Shown here in pieces: positions 32,848 through 41,907 of a stretch of DNA of 64,000 nucleotides (positions are counted from its first letter, which is position 1; every line of letters starts with the position of its first letter). The position numbers were made by a program, and so were the translations under genes. The stretch is from Azophilus sp965220835 (GTDB taxonomy: Bacteria; Pseudomonadota; Gammaproteobacteria; Pseudomonadales; Azotimanducaceae): the NCBI GenBank assembly GCA_965220835.1, contig OZ244842.1, positions 682,001 through 746,000 of the forward strand, in the 5' to 3' direction. Below the pieces are notes generated by a model, which saw nothing but the letters and a program-made list of their open reading frames with translations, was not told the DNA's origin and made no database searches.

Positions 32848-33095
32848 GCGCTGCCGAGGGCCCCAGCATTCGCCATCCGTTCGGGGGCGCCATCTACTGC
32901 CTGATGGCTGACGGCAACGTGCGGGTTTCCGGAGACGACGGGGAGGGCCTGTTTCGCGCCGATGGGCGCTGGATTTCCGGGGCGTTGCGCGAAGCGGACC
33001 CGCAGATGTGCGTTTGGATCGCCAATCAAAGCCCGCCGGCGGACCAGCTGGAATCCACCTGGGCGCTGTCCCAAGAGGACCAGCAAGACCAGTAA
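32844..33095 (+). CDS. Small protein coupled to the Rieske oxygenase
   Basis: An 83-residue cytoplasmic protein of unknown function (FGGAIYCLMADGNVRVSGDD, then GLFRADGRWISGAL). It is acidic, with no signal or membrane helix. Its ATG lies in the ATGA overlap with the oxygenase gene, so the two are made together. It is too short for a beta subunit or ferredoxin and has only two cysteines. A substrate-specificity or assembly role is a guess. Confidence 0.7.
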   Translation: MSAAEGPSIRHPFGGAIYCLMADGNVRVSGDDGEGLFRADGRWISGALREADPQMCVWIANQSPPADQLESTWALSQEDQQDQ

Positions 33096-33099
33096 GGGC

Positions 33100-33660
33100 T
33101 TAACTGTTCCGGTAGGCCTTGCGCCAGCGAACGAAGCCCACCACGCTCAGCACGGCGTAGAGGGCCATCAACGCCGCATAGATGTCCAGGGCGCGGTCCT
33201 GATAAAGCCAGATCGTCACGGCGTTGATGACCATCCAGTAAACCCAGGCGTCGAGCATCTTGCGCACTTGCAGAAAGGTGGCGGCGAAGCTGAAGCTGGT
33301 GGTCATGGCATCGATCAGTGGACGCTGGGCGTCGGTGAAAGTGCCCAGCAAGTGGCCTAGGGTGAGGCCGAAGGTGGCGCTGACGGCGATCAGGGCAAGG
33401 TTGCCGCGCAGTGACAAACGCGTCACCGGGTGGTTGCCCGCATCGGCCCGGGCCGTCCAGCGGGCCCAACCCCAAACGCCCATGCCGACGTAGAAGGTGT
33501 AGAGCATGGCCTCGGAGTAGAGGCGGGTGTCGATGAACAGGTAGATGCTCAGCAGCGATCCCGCAATCCCGAAGGGCCAGCAAATGACCCGCTCCCGGAT
33601 CAGCAGCACGACGTAGAGCAAATTCGCCCCCGTCGCCACGATTTCGATTGCGAGACCCAC
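33100..33660 (-). CDS. pnuT: PnuC-family thiamine permease (PnuT)
   Basis: A 186-residue inner-membrane protein with about seven helices and the PnuC-family blocks LIRERVICWPFGIAGSLLSI, MLYTFYVGMGVWGWARW and MLDAWVYWMVINAVTIWLY. PnuC members import vitamins by facilitated diffusion with intracellular trapping. The substrate here is probably thiamine, not nicotinamide riboside, because the gene follows a TonB receptor gene whose leader is a TPP riboswitch. The gap to that receptor gene is 37 bp. No thiamine kinase gene is seen alongside. Confidence 0.88.
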   Translation of the reverse strand: MGLAIEIVATGANLLYVVLLIRERVICWPFGIAGSLLSIYLFIDTRLYSEAMLYTFYVGMGVWGWARWTARADAGNHPVTRLSLRGNLALIAVSATFGLTLGHLLGTFTDAQRPLIDAMTTSFSFAATFLQVRKMLDAWVYWMVINAVTIWLYQDRALDIYAALMALYAVLSVVGFVRWRKAYRNS

Positions 33661-33697
33661 CTATCACGCTGGCTCTAAGTGGCCGCCCAGCCCATCT

Positions 33698-35896
33698 CTA
33701 AAGCCGATACTCCGCATCGATGCCGAAACTGCGCGGTGCGCCGCGTTGCTCGTAGGTCCGGTTGCTCCAGAAGCCGAAGTCGTCGCGGGGGTCCGCACCG
33801 AAATAGAGGCCGTGGGTGGCGTATTTCTGATCAGTCAGGTTGCGTGCCCAGAGGTTGAGCGAAAAGCGTTCGGTCGTCCAGCGAACGTTGGCGTTGACCA
33901 GTTCGTAGCCATCCAAGCGGCCGTCATGGTAGTAGCCGAAAAAGCTGCCGCCACGGCCCTCCACGCTGACTGATGCGAACAGGTTGTCTAGCAGCGTGGC
34001 GTTCAGCCCTGCCGCAAACTGGTGCCTGGGCGACTTGGCTTGGTCGCGGCCCTTGCGGCTGACGAATTCAAGTGCGTCAAGGTCGAAGGTCATCAAGTCA
34101 TCGACCTTGGTGCGCAGCAGGGCGAGGTTGGCGAACACCTGCAGCCTAGGCGTGAGTTCAAGCAGGGCTTCCAGTTCGATGCCATAGTTCTCCCCGTCGC
34201 TGGCGCTGTCCAGGTAGCCGATCCACAGCCCCGCGGCGTCGTCCCACATCCAGCTTTCGAGCTGCGCGTTTGACCTGGCCGTGTGAAAGGCTGCGGCCCG
34301 CAAGCTCAGGCGGCCGTCGAAAGCTGCCGTCTTGTAGCCCAGTTCCTTGTTGATCAGCCGCTCGCTGCCGAAACGGAGCTTGGACGCCATGAAATCCTGG
34401 AAGGTCGCGCTCATCAGGGCGAACTGGGAACTGGCGCTGACGTTGACGCCGCCGGGCTTTTCCGAAGCCGCCACGGAGGCGTAGAGCAAGCCGTCGTCTC
34501 CCATACGGTACTTGGCGCGAAGTTCGGCGTTCCACAGTGTTTCACTGTTGTCGTGGGCGATGCCGTTGCTGTCGTCGTAGTCGTCCTCAAATGTCTCCAA
34601 GCGGGCGCCCAAGGAGAAGGAGAGGCGGTCGGTCAGCGCGTGCTCCAGCTCCCCGTAGGCTGCCGCACGGCTGGTTTCATAGTCCGTGGCCACTGCGTAT
34701 TCGCCGTACCAGGCGCTGGGGTAGGCGTAGCGCAGCGCTTCATCTGTGGCCTTGAAGTACAGGCCCGCCACCTGCCGCCACTGCCCGGCTTTCAGGGATT
34801 GGCCGCCTTCAAGCAGGCGGCTGCCTCCGAGAAGTCGGCCCCCTCCGAGAAGGCGGAGTTCCACGCTGGTTTGATCTTGGCTTCGGTCGAAGGACTCAGT
34901 GGCTGTGTCGTGGCCGAAGGAGCAGGTGAAGGTCACGCAGAAGGCCGGAGAAATCCAGTCCGCGTCGTAGCTGTACAGCAAGTCGGCGTCGGACCGGGAG
35001 GCCAAGGCGCGCAAGCTGTAGCGGTCGTTCAGTTGCCAATCACCGGTCAGGTTCAGTCCCAAGACCTCCTGGCGGTCAACGCCCGGCTCATCGGTTTGGG
35101 TGGTTCGGTCGTTGTCCAGCGACCAGACGTCGTAGCCGTTGTCGCTGTCGAAAGCCAGCAGGTTCAGGCCGTAACGGGACCGTTCACTGGGCTGCCACCG
35201 CAGCTTGGCCCGAACGGTTAGCTCATCGAAGTTGGCAACGTCGTCGCGGTCTTGGGCCGCGTTTTTGAAGTGCCCATCGCCGACGCTGCGTTGAATGGCC
35301 AGGCGGCCTTGCAAGGTCTCTCCCAAAGGCCCGCTGAGGATGCCGCCCAGGTTGTGGGCGCCCCGGTTGCCCACACCTGCGCTTAAGCCGCCCTCGAACG
35401 CCTCGCTTGGCTCATGGGTGCGGATGTTGACCAGCCCGGCATGGGCGCTGGCGCCGAACCGGGTGCCCTGAGGGCCGCGCAGCACTTCCACTTGAGCTGC
35501 GTCGAACAGGCTGGCGGCGTGGGCGGCGCTGCCGACTTCGAGGCCGTCCACCGTCACGCCCACCGCCGGGTAGTATTTGGGTTCGCCGTACTGCTCCAGG
35601 TCGCCGATGCCGCGCACCTGCACAAAGCGGCTTCTGGAAGCGCCCGTTGACCAGCTGACATTGGGCGCCAAGCCGAGCAGCTCCTCAATGTGGCGGGCGG
35701 CGCGGTCGCTGGCCGAACCGCCGTCGAGCACCGTGACGCTGCCGGGCTCATCCATCAGCGCAGTGCCGTGGAAGGTGGCGGTGACGATGATTTCCTCCTC
35801 GATCATGTCTTCACCCACGGCAGCGCCCGGACCGAGGGCTGCTATCAGCAGGGCGGTCGCGAATGAGCGGGTTAACGGACGCATTGAACGCTTCAT
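33698..35896 (-). CDS. TonB-dependent receptor, probably for thiamine
   Basis: A 732-residue outer-membrane receptor. The ATG at 35896 gives a signal peptide (SFATALLIAALGPGAAVG), then the TonB-box region EEEIIVTATF, the plug (ARHIEELLGLAPNVSWSTGA, QVEVLRGPQGTRFGASA) and a long barrel. The C-terminal region includes FSLNLWARNLTDQKYATHG and ends in YRL. Ligand assignment comes from the TPP riboswitch 80 bp upstream and the PnuC-family gene downstream. The plug resembles general siderophore/vitamin receptors, so ligand specificity cannot be read from sequence alone. Confidence 0.88.
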   Translation of the reverse strand: MKRSMRPLTRSFATALLIAALGPGAAVGEDMIEEEIIVTATFHGTALMDEPGSVTVLDGGSASDRAARHIEELLGLAPNVSWSTGASRSRFVQVRGIGDLEQYGEPKYYPAVGVTVDGLEVGSAAHAASLFDAAQVEVLRGPQGTRFGASAHAGLVNIRTHEPSEAFEGGLSAGVGNRGAHNLGGILSGPLGETLQGRLAIQRSVGDGHFKNAAQDRDDVANFDELTVRAKLRWQPSERSRYGLNLLAFDSDNGYDVWSLDNDRTTQTDEPGVDRQEVLGLNLTGDWQLNDRYSLRALASRSDADLLYSYDADWISPAFCVTFTCSFGHDTATESFDRSQDQTSVELRLLGGGRLLGGSRLLEGGQSLKAGQWRQVAGLYFKATDEALRYAYPSAWYGEYAVATDYETSRAAAYGELEHALTDRLSFSLGARLETFEDDYDDSNGIAHDNSETLWNAELRAKYRMGDDGLLYASVAASEKPGGVNVSASSQFALMSATFQDFMASKLRFGSERLINKELGYKTAAFDGRLSLRAAAFHTARSNAQLESWMWDDAAGLWIGYLDSASDGENYGIELEALLELTPRLQVFANLALLRTKVDDLMTFDLDALEFVSRKGRDQAKSPRHQFAAGLNATLLDNLFASVSVEGRGGSFFGYYHDGRLDGYELVNANVRWTTERFSLNLWARNLTDQKYATHGLYFGADPRDDFGFWSNRTYEQRGAPRSFGIDAEYRL

Positions 35897-35975
35897 GGCA
35901 GTCTCCCAAGCCAATGGTTGGAGACCCGGCCTGCGGCGCGGAGCGGGGTGGGGAAGGGTGCGGGTTGGTTGGGCA

Positions 35976-36078
35976 CGTTCCTAGTCCCTACGCCGGCATT
36001 ACCCGGATCAGGTTCGTTGGGTTCGACCGCGCCGGACCATCCGGCTGGGCCATCTCAGGCGATTAGCCACCCCAAAGG
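35976..36078 (-). promoter_or_regulatory. TPP (THI-box) riboswitch
   Basis: Read on the minus strand the leader contains GGGGTGG, then CTGAGATGG, CGAACCTGATCCGGGTAAT and GCCGGCGTAGGGA, in the order and spacing of the thiamine-pyrophosphate aptamer. It lies about 80 bases before the TonB receptor start and should lower expression of the receptor-pnuT operon when thiamine pyrophosphate is plentiful. It sits on the strand opposite srkA and does not control that gene. The expression platform was not resolved. Confidence 0.94.
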
Positions 36079-36228
36079 ACGCCGACAGTTTAGGCAAAGG
36101 AACTTGGAGCCGTCAACACAACCTGCGCCGCAGGCGTGCACCTGCGTTGCACGGGCGTTTCTGAACCCATCACATGCAGGGTTGCGTCGATCGGATAGAC
36201 TGCGTGCTTTTCCCACAAGGGCTTTGCT

Positions 36229-37215
36229 GTGCCTGCGGACCAGGATGCGCGCACGCCTTACGCCGGACTGTCGCCGGACGTCACGCTGGATGCGCTGGAA
36301 AGCGTCGGATTTCGTGCCGATGGCGGGCTGACGCCGCTGAACAGCTTCGAGAACCGGGTTTTTCAGGTGGGCATTGACGGCGATGAGCCCGTGGTCGCCA
36401 AGTTCTACCGCCCGGCTCGTTGGAGCAGCGAAGCGATACTGGAGGAGCATGCGTTCACGGCTGAGCTTGCCGAACTCGAGCTGCCCTGCATCGCCCCTTT
36501 GCAGCGGGACGGGCGCACGCTGTTTGAACACGAGGGCTTCCGCTTTGCGGTGTTCCCCCGCCAAGCCGGCCGCGCGCCGGACATTGAAGCGCCGGGAACC
36601 CTGGCAATCATCGGGCGCACTTTGGGGCGCCTGCATGCGGCAGGCGCGGTGCGCCCCTTCGCCCACCGGGCCACCTTGACCGCACAGCGGTACGGTGTGG
36701 ATTCCATGCGCTTTCTGCTTGATGAGCAGTTCATTCCCGCGGACATGACGGCTGCCTACGAAGCGGTGACCGGGCAGCTGCTCGAGCGCATCGAGCCGCT
36801 CATGGGCGACTTCAAGGCCAACCAACGCATTCACGGCGACTGCCATTTGGGCAACGTGCTCTGGCGCTATGATGCGCCCAACATCGTCGATTTCGACGAC
36901 ACGCTCATGGGGCCGCCGATTCAGGACTTGTGGATGCTGCTGTCCGGTGAGCGGTCCGAACGCACCGCTCAGCTTGACAAGCTGGCCACGGCTTACGACG
37001 CCTTCCATCCCTTCGACGCACGCGGCACCCGCCTCATCGAACCGTTGCGCACCTTGAGAATCATGCGCCATGCGGCCTGGATTGGCCGCCGCTGGGCGGA
37101 TCCGGCCTTCCCGCTGGCTTTCCCTTGGTTCGATACGCCGCGCTACTGGTCCGATCACATCCTGAGCCTCAAGGAGCAGCTCGCGGCGCTGGACGAAGCG
37201 CCCTTGTCGCTATAG
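36229..37215 (+). CDS. srkA: Stress response kinase A (YihE/SrkA)
   Basis: A 328-residue protein kinase of the aminoglycoside-phosphotransferase-like fold. Landmarks: the SFENRVFQVGIDGDEPVVAK strand with the ATP-binding Lys (VVAKFYRP), the catalytic loop RIHGDCHLGNVLW, the metal-binding IVDFDDTLMGPPIQDLWML, and WSDHILSLKEQLAAL near the end. SrkA phosphorylates Ser/Thr in stressed Gram-negative cells and counteracts stress-induced death. GTG 36229 is taken as the start (PADQDARTPYAGLSPD). In E. coli the gene precedes dsbA; here neighbours are a divergent thiamine operon and a STAS gene. Confidence 0.9.
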   Translation: MPADQDARTPYAGLSPDVTLDALESVGFRADGGLTPLNSFENRVFQVGIDGDEPVVAKFYRPARWSSEAILEEHAFTAELAELELPCIAPLQRDGRTLFEHEGFRFAVFPRQAGRAPDIEAPGTLAIIGRTLGRLHAAGAVRPFAHRATLTAQRYGVDSMRFLLDEQFIPADMTAAYEAVTGQLLERIEPLMGDFKANQRIHGDCHLGNVLWRYDAPNIVDFDDTLMGPPIQDLWMLLSGERSERTAQLDKLATAYDAFHPFDARGTRLIEPLRTLRIMRHAAWIGRRWADPAFPLAFPWFDTPRYWSDHILSLKEQLAALDEAPLSL

Positions 37216-37368
37216 CTTTGACCTTGAAGCCGGCGCACGGCCGCTGTCCAATGCTCTACAATAGTCAGCCTCTTGGGTGCGTGCCGCGGCCGTCGTTGGG
37301 AATCAATGCCTTGGCAGGCAGCTTGAATCTGGCTGGCACGTGCGAGTGAGACCGGTGAGGAACTGCAA

Positions 37369-37704
37369 ATGATCGAAACGAAAAGAGACGGGCAGGTGCT
37401 TTCGGTACAGCTGCAAGGGCGTCTCGATGGCTCGAATTCGAACGAATTTTACGAAGGCGTCGAGGCGGCAATCGAGGACGGCGATGCAGCGGTCGTCATC
37501 GACATGGCGCAGCTGGCCTACATCAGCAGTGCGGGATTGCGCGTGCTGTTGATGCTGGCCAAGATGCTCGAAGATCGCAATGTCGGCTTTGCCGTGTGTT
37601 CCTTGTCGAAGCAAATCAAGGAAGTCTTCGACATCGCCGGCTTCGACAAGGTGATCGGTGTCCACCCCTCCCCGGAGAAGGCTCGGGCCGCCTTGGTCGG
37701 CTGA
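37369..37704 (+). CDS. STAS-domain protein (anti-sigma factor antagonist type)
   Basis: A 111-residue single-domain STAS protein. The strand/helix pattern ETKRDGQVLSVQLQGRLDG, MAQLAYISSAGLRVLLMLAK (target Ser) and IKEVFDIAGFDKVIGVH match SpoIIAA/RsbV. It is clearly related to the STAS half of the fusion at 681-1430. It would be switched by a serine kinase/phosphatase pair; none is in the window. Start ATG 37369 has GAGGAA upstream. The salicylate synthase gene starts 137 bp downstream. Confidence 0.9.
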   Translation: MIETKRDGQVLSVQLQGRLDGSNSNEFYEGVEAAIEDGDAAVVIDMAQLAYISSAGLRVLLMLAKMLEDRNVGFAVCSLSKQIKEVFDIAGFDKVIGVHPSPEKARAALVG

Positions 37705-37841
37705 AGTCGCCGCCAACGGCTTCCGCGAAACAGGCACCAGCATCTCGCGAAGCTTGGGACTTTCAAATTGCCCCGTGCCGCGCCGGCTGGGCGTGTCGGT
37801 TGCGGCTTGGCGCGTTAATCTGTGTTGAGGAACCTGTGCCA

Positions 37842-39179
37842 ATGACTCAAAAGTGGGCCTATCGGGAAATGGTCATTCCCTTCGAGGGCGATCCGCTGTC
37901 GCTGGCAACCCGGATGGCTCAGTCCGCCGGCCGGAGCGACTACCTGCTTTACGAGCACCAAGGGGAATGGTCCTTGGGCTTGAGCGTCCAGGGCCGCTTG
38001 AGCCTGTATCCGGACCGAACCCTGGTGACTTGGGATGGGCGGGAACTGGCGGCGGGCCCGAACGAAGACCCGAACGAGGCGATTCAATGGGGGCTCGACC
38101 AACTGCCCGTTGAGAATTGGCGTGCCTACGGCACGGCCGCGTTCGAATTGGCCCGCCTGAACTACGGCTTGCCCGTATCGAGCACCACGCCGCTGCTGAC
38201 GCTTTTCGTTCCCAAGGAGGAGGTTCGCATCGACGAGGCCGCCATCCGCATTCGCGCATTCGAGGCCGATCGGCTCGCCGCCCTGGGCGCGCTGGTTGAG
38301 CAAGCGATGCGTGAGGACGATGGCTTCAAGGCGCCAACCGCACTCGATTTGGAAGACCAGATCGCGACCCACGATGCCGAGCCCTATCAGCAGGCCGTGG
38401 CGGAGGCGCTGCGGGAGATCCACGCGCAGCAGTATCGCAAGGTGATTCTGTCGCGGCAAATTCCGCTGCCTCACGCACTGGACATGGCGGCCAGCTACGT
38501 CGCCGGGCGCCGGGCCAACACACCGGCGCGTTCCTACCTGCTGCGCCTTGATGGGCTGGAGGCGGCCGGATTCAGCCCCGAGACCGTCATCGAAGTCAAC
38601 GGCGAGCGCGAGGTTTTCACAACCCCGCTGGCAGGCACGCGTTCGACGGGCACCAGCCTCACGGATGAGCTGCGGTTGCGCGAGGAACTGCTTAGCGACT
38701 CCAAGGAGATTGCCGAGCACGCCATTTCAGTCTATGTGGGGTTCGACGAATTGACGATGACCTGCGATCCCGCGAGCGTCGCCGTGGTCAACTTCATGTT
38801 GGTCTCGCGACGCGGCGCCGTGCAGCATTTGGCTTCCCGCCTGAAGGGAAAGCTGCTCGACAGCTGCAACCCTTGGTACGCCTTCAACGCCCTGTTTCCG
38901 GCGGTCACGGCGTCCGGCGTCCCGAAGCGTGAGTCGATTGACGCCATCGGCCGATTGGAGCCCCAGCCGCGGGGGCTGTACGCCGGTTGCGCGATGATTT
39001 ACGACCACACCGGCGTGCTCGACGCCGCCTTGGTGCTGCGCAGCTTCTACCAGCGCGACGGAGCAGCTTGGCTGCAGGCCGGCGCGGGCATCATGAACAT
39101 GTCCAATCCGGAACGCGAACTGGAGGAGACGCGCGAAAAGCTCAGCAGCTTCGCTCGCCACTTGGTGGCGGCCAACTAA
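37842..39179 (+). CDS. Salicylate synthase (MbtI/Irp9-like chorismate-utilising enzyme)
   Basis: A 445-residue MST-family enzyme converting chorismate to isochorismate and then salicylate plus pyruvate. It matches mycobacterial MbtI in order and spacing: the general base Lys 200 in YRKVILSRQIPLPHALD, FTTPLAGTRSTG, SDSKEIAEHAISVYVGFDEL, RRGAVQHLASRLKGKL, ALFPAVTASGVPKRESIDAI, PRGLYAGCAMIY and AGAGIMNMSNPERELEETREKL. This set fits salicylate synthases better than MenF or EntC. The product is normally a siderophore precursor, but no NRPS or salicylate-activating enzyme is nearby. Start ATG 37842 follows GAGGAA; the longer frame to 37596 has no homology. Confidence 0.85.
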   Translation: MTQKWAYREMVIPFEGDPLSLATRMAQSAGRSDYLLYEHQGEWSLGLSVQGRLSLYPDRTLVTWDGRELAAGPNEDPNEAIQWGLDQLPVENWRAYGTAAFELARLNYGLPVSSTTPLLTLFVPKEEVRIDEAAIRIRAFEADRLAALGALVEQAMREDDGFKAPTALDLEDQIATHDAEPYQQAVAEALREIHAQQYRKVILSRQIPLPHALDMAASYVAGRRANTPARSYLLRLDGLEAAGFSPETVIEVNGEREVFTTPLAGTRSTGTSLTDELRLREELLSDSKEIAEHAISVYVGFDELTMTCDPASVAVVNFMLVSRRGAVQHLASRLKGKLLDSCNPWYAFNALFPAVTASGVPKRESIDAIGRLEPQPRGLYAGCAMIYDHTGVLDAALVLRSFYQRDGAAWLQAGAGIMNMSNPERELEETREKLSSFARHLVAAN

Positions 39180-39237
39180 GCGCCTTGGCTCGTTGAAGTG
39201 GCGCACGCGAGGCTCGATGTCGCCGCCCTGCCGCCGG

Positions 39238-40932
39238 TCAGCGCAGCCGGGCCTGCACCTGTGCAAGCGCGACCTGTTCCACGTCCATGCCATGCCCGGC
39301 GCGAACTTCGACATGCCCCTGATTCAACCCCCGTTCACCGATGATGACTCGCTTCGGCAAGCCGAGCAGGTCGGCGTCGGCGAACTTCACGCCGGGGCGT
39401 TCAGAGCGGTCATCGAGCAGGGTCTCGATGCCGGCGGCCGCAAGCTCGGCTAACAGGGCATCAGCGGCCTGCCGCACCGCTTCGGACTTGCTGTAGTTCA
39501 GTGCGACCAAGTGAACATCGAAGGGTGCTAGCGCTTCTGGCCAGCGCAGGCCCGCCGCATCCTGGTGTTGTTCGATGACGGCGGCCACCAAGCGTGTGAC
39601 GCCCATGCCGTAGCAGCCCATGATCGGCGTGCTGGCCTTGCCTTCCCGGTCCAGGAAGGTGGCCGCCATGGCTTGGCTGTAGGTGTTGCCCAGCTGGAAG
39701 ATGTGGCCCACTTCAATGCCCTTGAGGAACTTCAGCTCACCTTGGCCGTTTGGTGCCGGGTCGCCCACCGCGACGTTGCGCAAGTCGACCACTTGAGCTT
39801 CGTCCAAGGGCAGGTCGCGGCCCCAATTGACGCCGACCCAGTGATGGCCGTCGCGGTTGGCGCCGCAAATGAAGTCGGCCAAGGCGGCCGCCTCCCGGTC
39901 GACGAAGACTGGAACCTGCACCCCCACGGGGCCGATGGAGCCAGGGCCAGCGCCGGTAGCCGCGCGGATTTCCTCATCCGAGGCGAATTCCACCGGCTGC
40001 TTGACGCCGGGCAGCTTCTGCGCCTTGATGATGTTCAACTCGTGGTCGCCGCGCAGGATCACGAGGATCGGGCCGTCTTCGCCGCGAATGGCCAAGGCCT
40101 TGACGCACCGGCGCACGGGCGCCTCAAGAAACCGTGCCACCTCGGCAATGGTGGTCATGCCGGGGGTGGCCACTTCGCTCATGGTTTTGCCCGGTGCCGA
40201 GCGGGGCGGCGGCGGTGCCGCCACCGCACGTTCCAAGTTGGCGGCATAGCCACCTTCGGAGGCGTAGACAATGGTGTCCTCCCCTGCCTCCGCCAGCACG
40301 TGGAACTCATGGGAGTTGGCCCCGCCGATGTTGCCGGTGTCCGCCTCGACGGCGCGGAAGTCCAGCTGCATGCGGTGCAGGATGCGGCTGTAGCAGTCGT
40401 GCATTGCGCGGTAGGTGGCGTCAAAGGAGGCTTGGTCGGCGGCGAAGGAGTAGGCGTCCTTCATGGTGAACTCCCGCGCCCGCATCACCCCGAAGCGGGG
40501 ACGGACCTCGTCCCGGAACTTGGTCTGAATCTGGTAGAAGTTGCAGGGCAGCTGCCGGTAGCTGTGGACCTCCCGGCGAAACAGGTCGGTGATGATCTCC
40601 TCGTGGGTGGGGCCCAAGCAGAAATCGCGCCCATGGCGGTCAGCAAGGCGCGCCAGCTCCGGCCCCATCTTTTCCCACCGTCCGCTTTCCTGCCACAGTT
40701 CGGCAGGCTGCACCACGGGCATCAAGACCTCCTGGGCGCCGCTGCGGTCCATCTCCTCCCGAATGATGGCTTCGATGCGGCGGATGACGCGCAGGCCCAA
40801 GGGCAGCCAAGTGTAGAGCCCGGCTGCCACCTGACGAACCAGCCCCGCCCGCAACATGAGCTGGTGGCTGGTGATTTCCGCGCCGGCGGGCGCTTCCTTT
40901 AGGGTCGGAATGAGCAGCTGGCTTTGCCGCAT
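39238..40932 (-). CDS. proS: Prolyl-tRNA synthetase
   Basis: A 564-residue bacterial-type class II synthetase charging tRNA-Pro. Motif 1 region QVAAGLYTWLPLGLRVIRRI, motif 2 FRDEVRPRFGVMRAREFTMKD, and motif 3 GCYGMGVTRLVAAV are intact. An editing (INS) domain is present between motifs 2 and 3 (about residues 225-400, with VKALAIRGEDGPILVILRGD). The C-terminal anticodon domain has FDVHLVALNYSKSEAV. The frame stays open far upstream (to 43215), but homology starts at the ATG at 40932 (MRQSQLLIPTLKEAPAGAE). Divergent from dsbC. Confidence 0.97.
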   Translation of the reverse strand: MRQSQLLIPTLKEAPAGAEITSHQLMLRAGLVRQVAAGLYTWLPLGLRVIRRIEAIIREEMDRSGAQEVLMPVVQPAELWQESGRWEKMGPELARLADRHGRDFCLGPTHEEIITDLFRREVHSYRQLPCNFYQIQTKFRDEVRPRFGVMRAREFTMKDAYSFAADQASFDATYRAMHDCYSRILHRMQLDFRAVEADTGNIGGANSHEFHVLAEAGEDTIVYASEGGYAANLERAVAAPPPPRSAPGKTMSEVATPGMTTIAEVARFLEAPVRRCVKALAIRGEDGPILVILRGDHELNIIKAQKLPGVKQPVEFASDEEIRAATGAGPGSIGPVGVQVPVFVDREAAALADFICGANRDGHHWVGVNWGRDLPLDEAQVVDLRNVAVGDPAPNGQGELKFLKGIEVGHIFQLGNTYSQAMAATFLDREGKASTPIMGCYGMGVTRLVAAVIEQHQDAAGLRWPEALAPFDVHLVALNYSKSEAVRQAADALLAELAAAGIETLLDDRSERPGVKFADADLLGLPKRVIIGERGLNQGHVEVRAGHGMDVEQVALAQVQARLR

Positions 40933-41157
40933 GTGGCCATCCGTTGGGTTGTGGTTGCGCTGGTGATGAACTGCGTCTGCATGAATGTCGCCCGGTGATT
41001 CTGGCGGATTGACAGCGCTATTATCCACTTGCAGCGCCTTTTTCGGGAAACCAATTGGCCCCAAAACGGGTATCATCGCCATCGCGCTAGTTCCACCTGC
41101 CAAGGTGCCCGTGCGGTTGTAGGAACCGCCGCGTGCCAGAACACCAGAGGAATCAAC

Positions 41158-41880
41158 ATGCAATCGATGTTTCGTTTGGCTTGGGTCTTGATGGGCGTTG
41201 CCTTGGCTGGGCCGGCGGGCGCCGAATTGGGCGAGACTCTCGTGAACCGCTTGGCAGCGCTTAACCCCAACTTGAAGGTGGAATCGGTTTCCGAAAGCGG
41301 CATTGAAGGCATTGTGTTGGTGCAGCTTGCGGGCGGCGGCCTGCTCTACGGCACCAAGGACGGCAGCCATTTGATCGAAGGGGATCTCTACCGGTTTGTC
41401 GATCAAGGCGTGGTCAACCTGACTGAGCAGCATCGTGCGGTTAAGCGACGGGATCTGCTTGCTGAAGTGGATGTCGAGGACATGGTGGTGTTTTCGCCCG
41501 CTGAGCCGCCCAAGGCGTCCGTGGCCGTTTTCACGGACGTGGACTGCGGATACTGTCGCAAGCTGCACATGGAAATGGAAGAGATCAACGCGCTTGGCAT
41601 TGAAGTTCGCTACTTGGCCTTTCCCCGCGCCGGCCCCGGCTCCCGTTCCTACGAGAAGACCGTTTCCGCCTGGTGTGCCAAGGATGCGCAGCACGCCATC
41701 ACCGAGCTCAAGATGGGTCGCAGCATTCCCGACCGCTCCTGCGCCAACCCCGTCATGGCGCACTACGAACTCGGGCAGGCCATGGGCGTAACCGGCACCC
41801 CGGCGATCGTCACCGAAGCAGGCATCCTGCTGCCTGGCTACCTGCCGGCGGCGGAACTGGCAGCGGCCATTGGCCTTTGA
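41158..41880 (+). CDS. dsbC: Thiol:disulfide interchange protein DsbC
   Basis: A 240-residue periplasmic disulfide isomerase: signal peptide (LAWVLMGVALAGPAGA), N-terminal dimerisation domain (about 24-85), and a thioredoxin domain with CGYC (Cys 130-133 in FTDVDCGYCRKLHMEMEEI) and the cis-Pro in VTGTPAIVTEAG. Two further cysteines (SAWCAKD, DRSCANP) match the structural pair. The ATG at 41158 follows AGAGGAAT. The upstream in-frame ATG region lacks a signal and is not used. The dsbC-hom order is usual in gammaproteobacteria. Confidence 0.95.
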   Translation: MQSMFRLAWVLMGVALAGPAGAELGETLVNRLAALNPNLKVESVSESGIEGIVLVQLAGGGLLYGTKDGSHLIEGDLYRFVDQGVVNLTEQHRAVKRRDLLAEVDVEDMVVFSPAEPPKASVAVFTDVDCGYCRKLHMEMEEINALGIEVRYLAFPRAGPGSRSYEKTVSAWCAKDAQHAITELKMGRSIPDRSCANPVMAHYELGQAMGVTGTPAIVTEAGILLPGYLPAAELAAAIGL

Positions 41881-41907
41881 GTGGCCGGCCGCAGCTGACG
41901 ACGGGAT

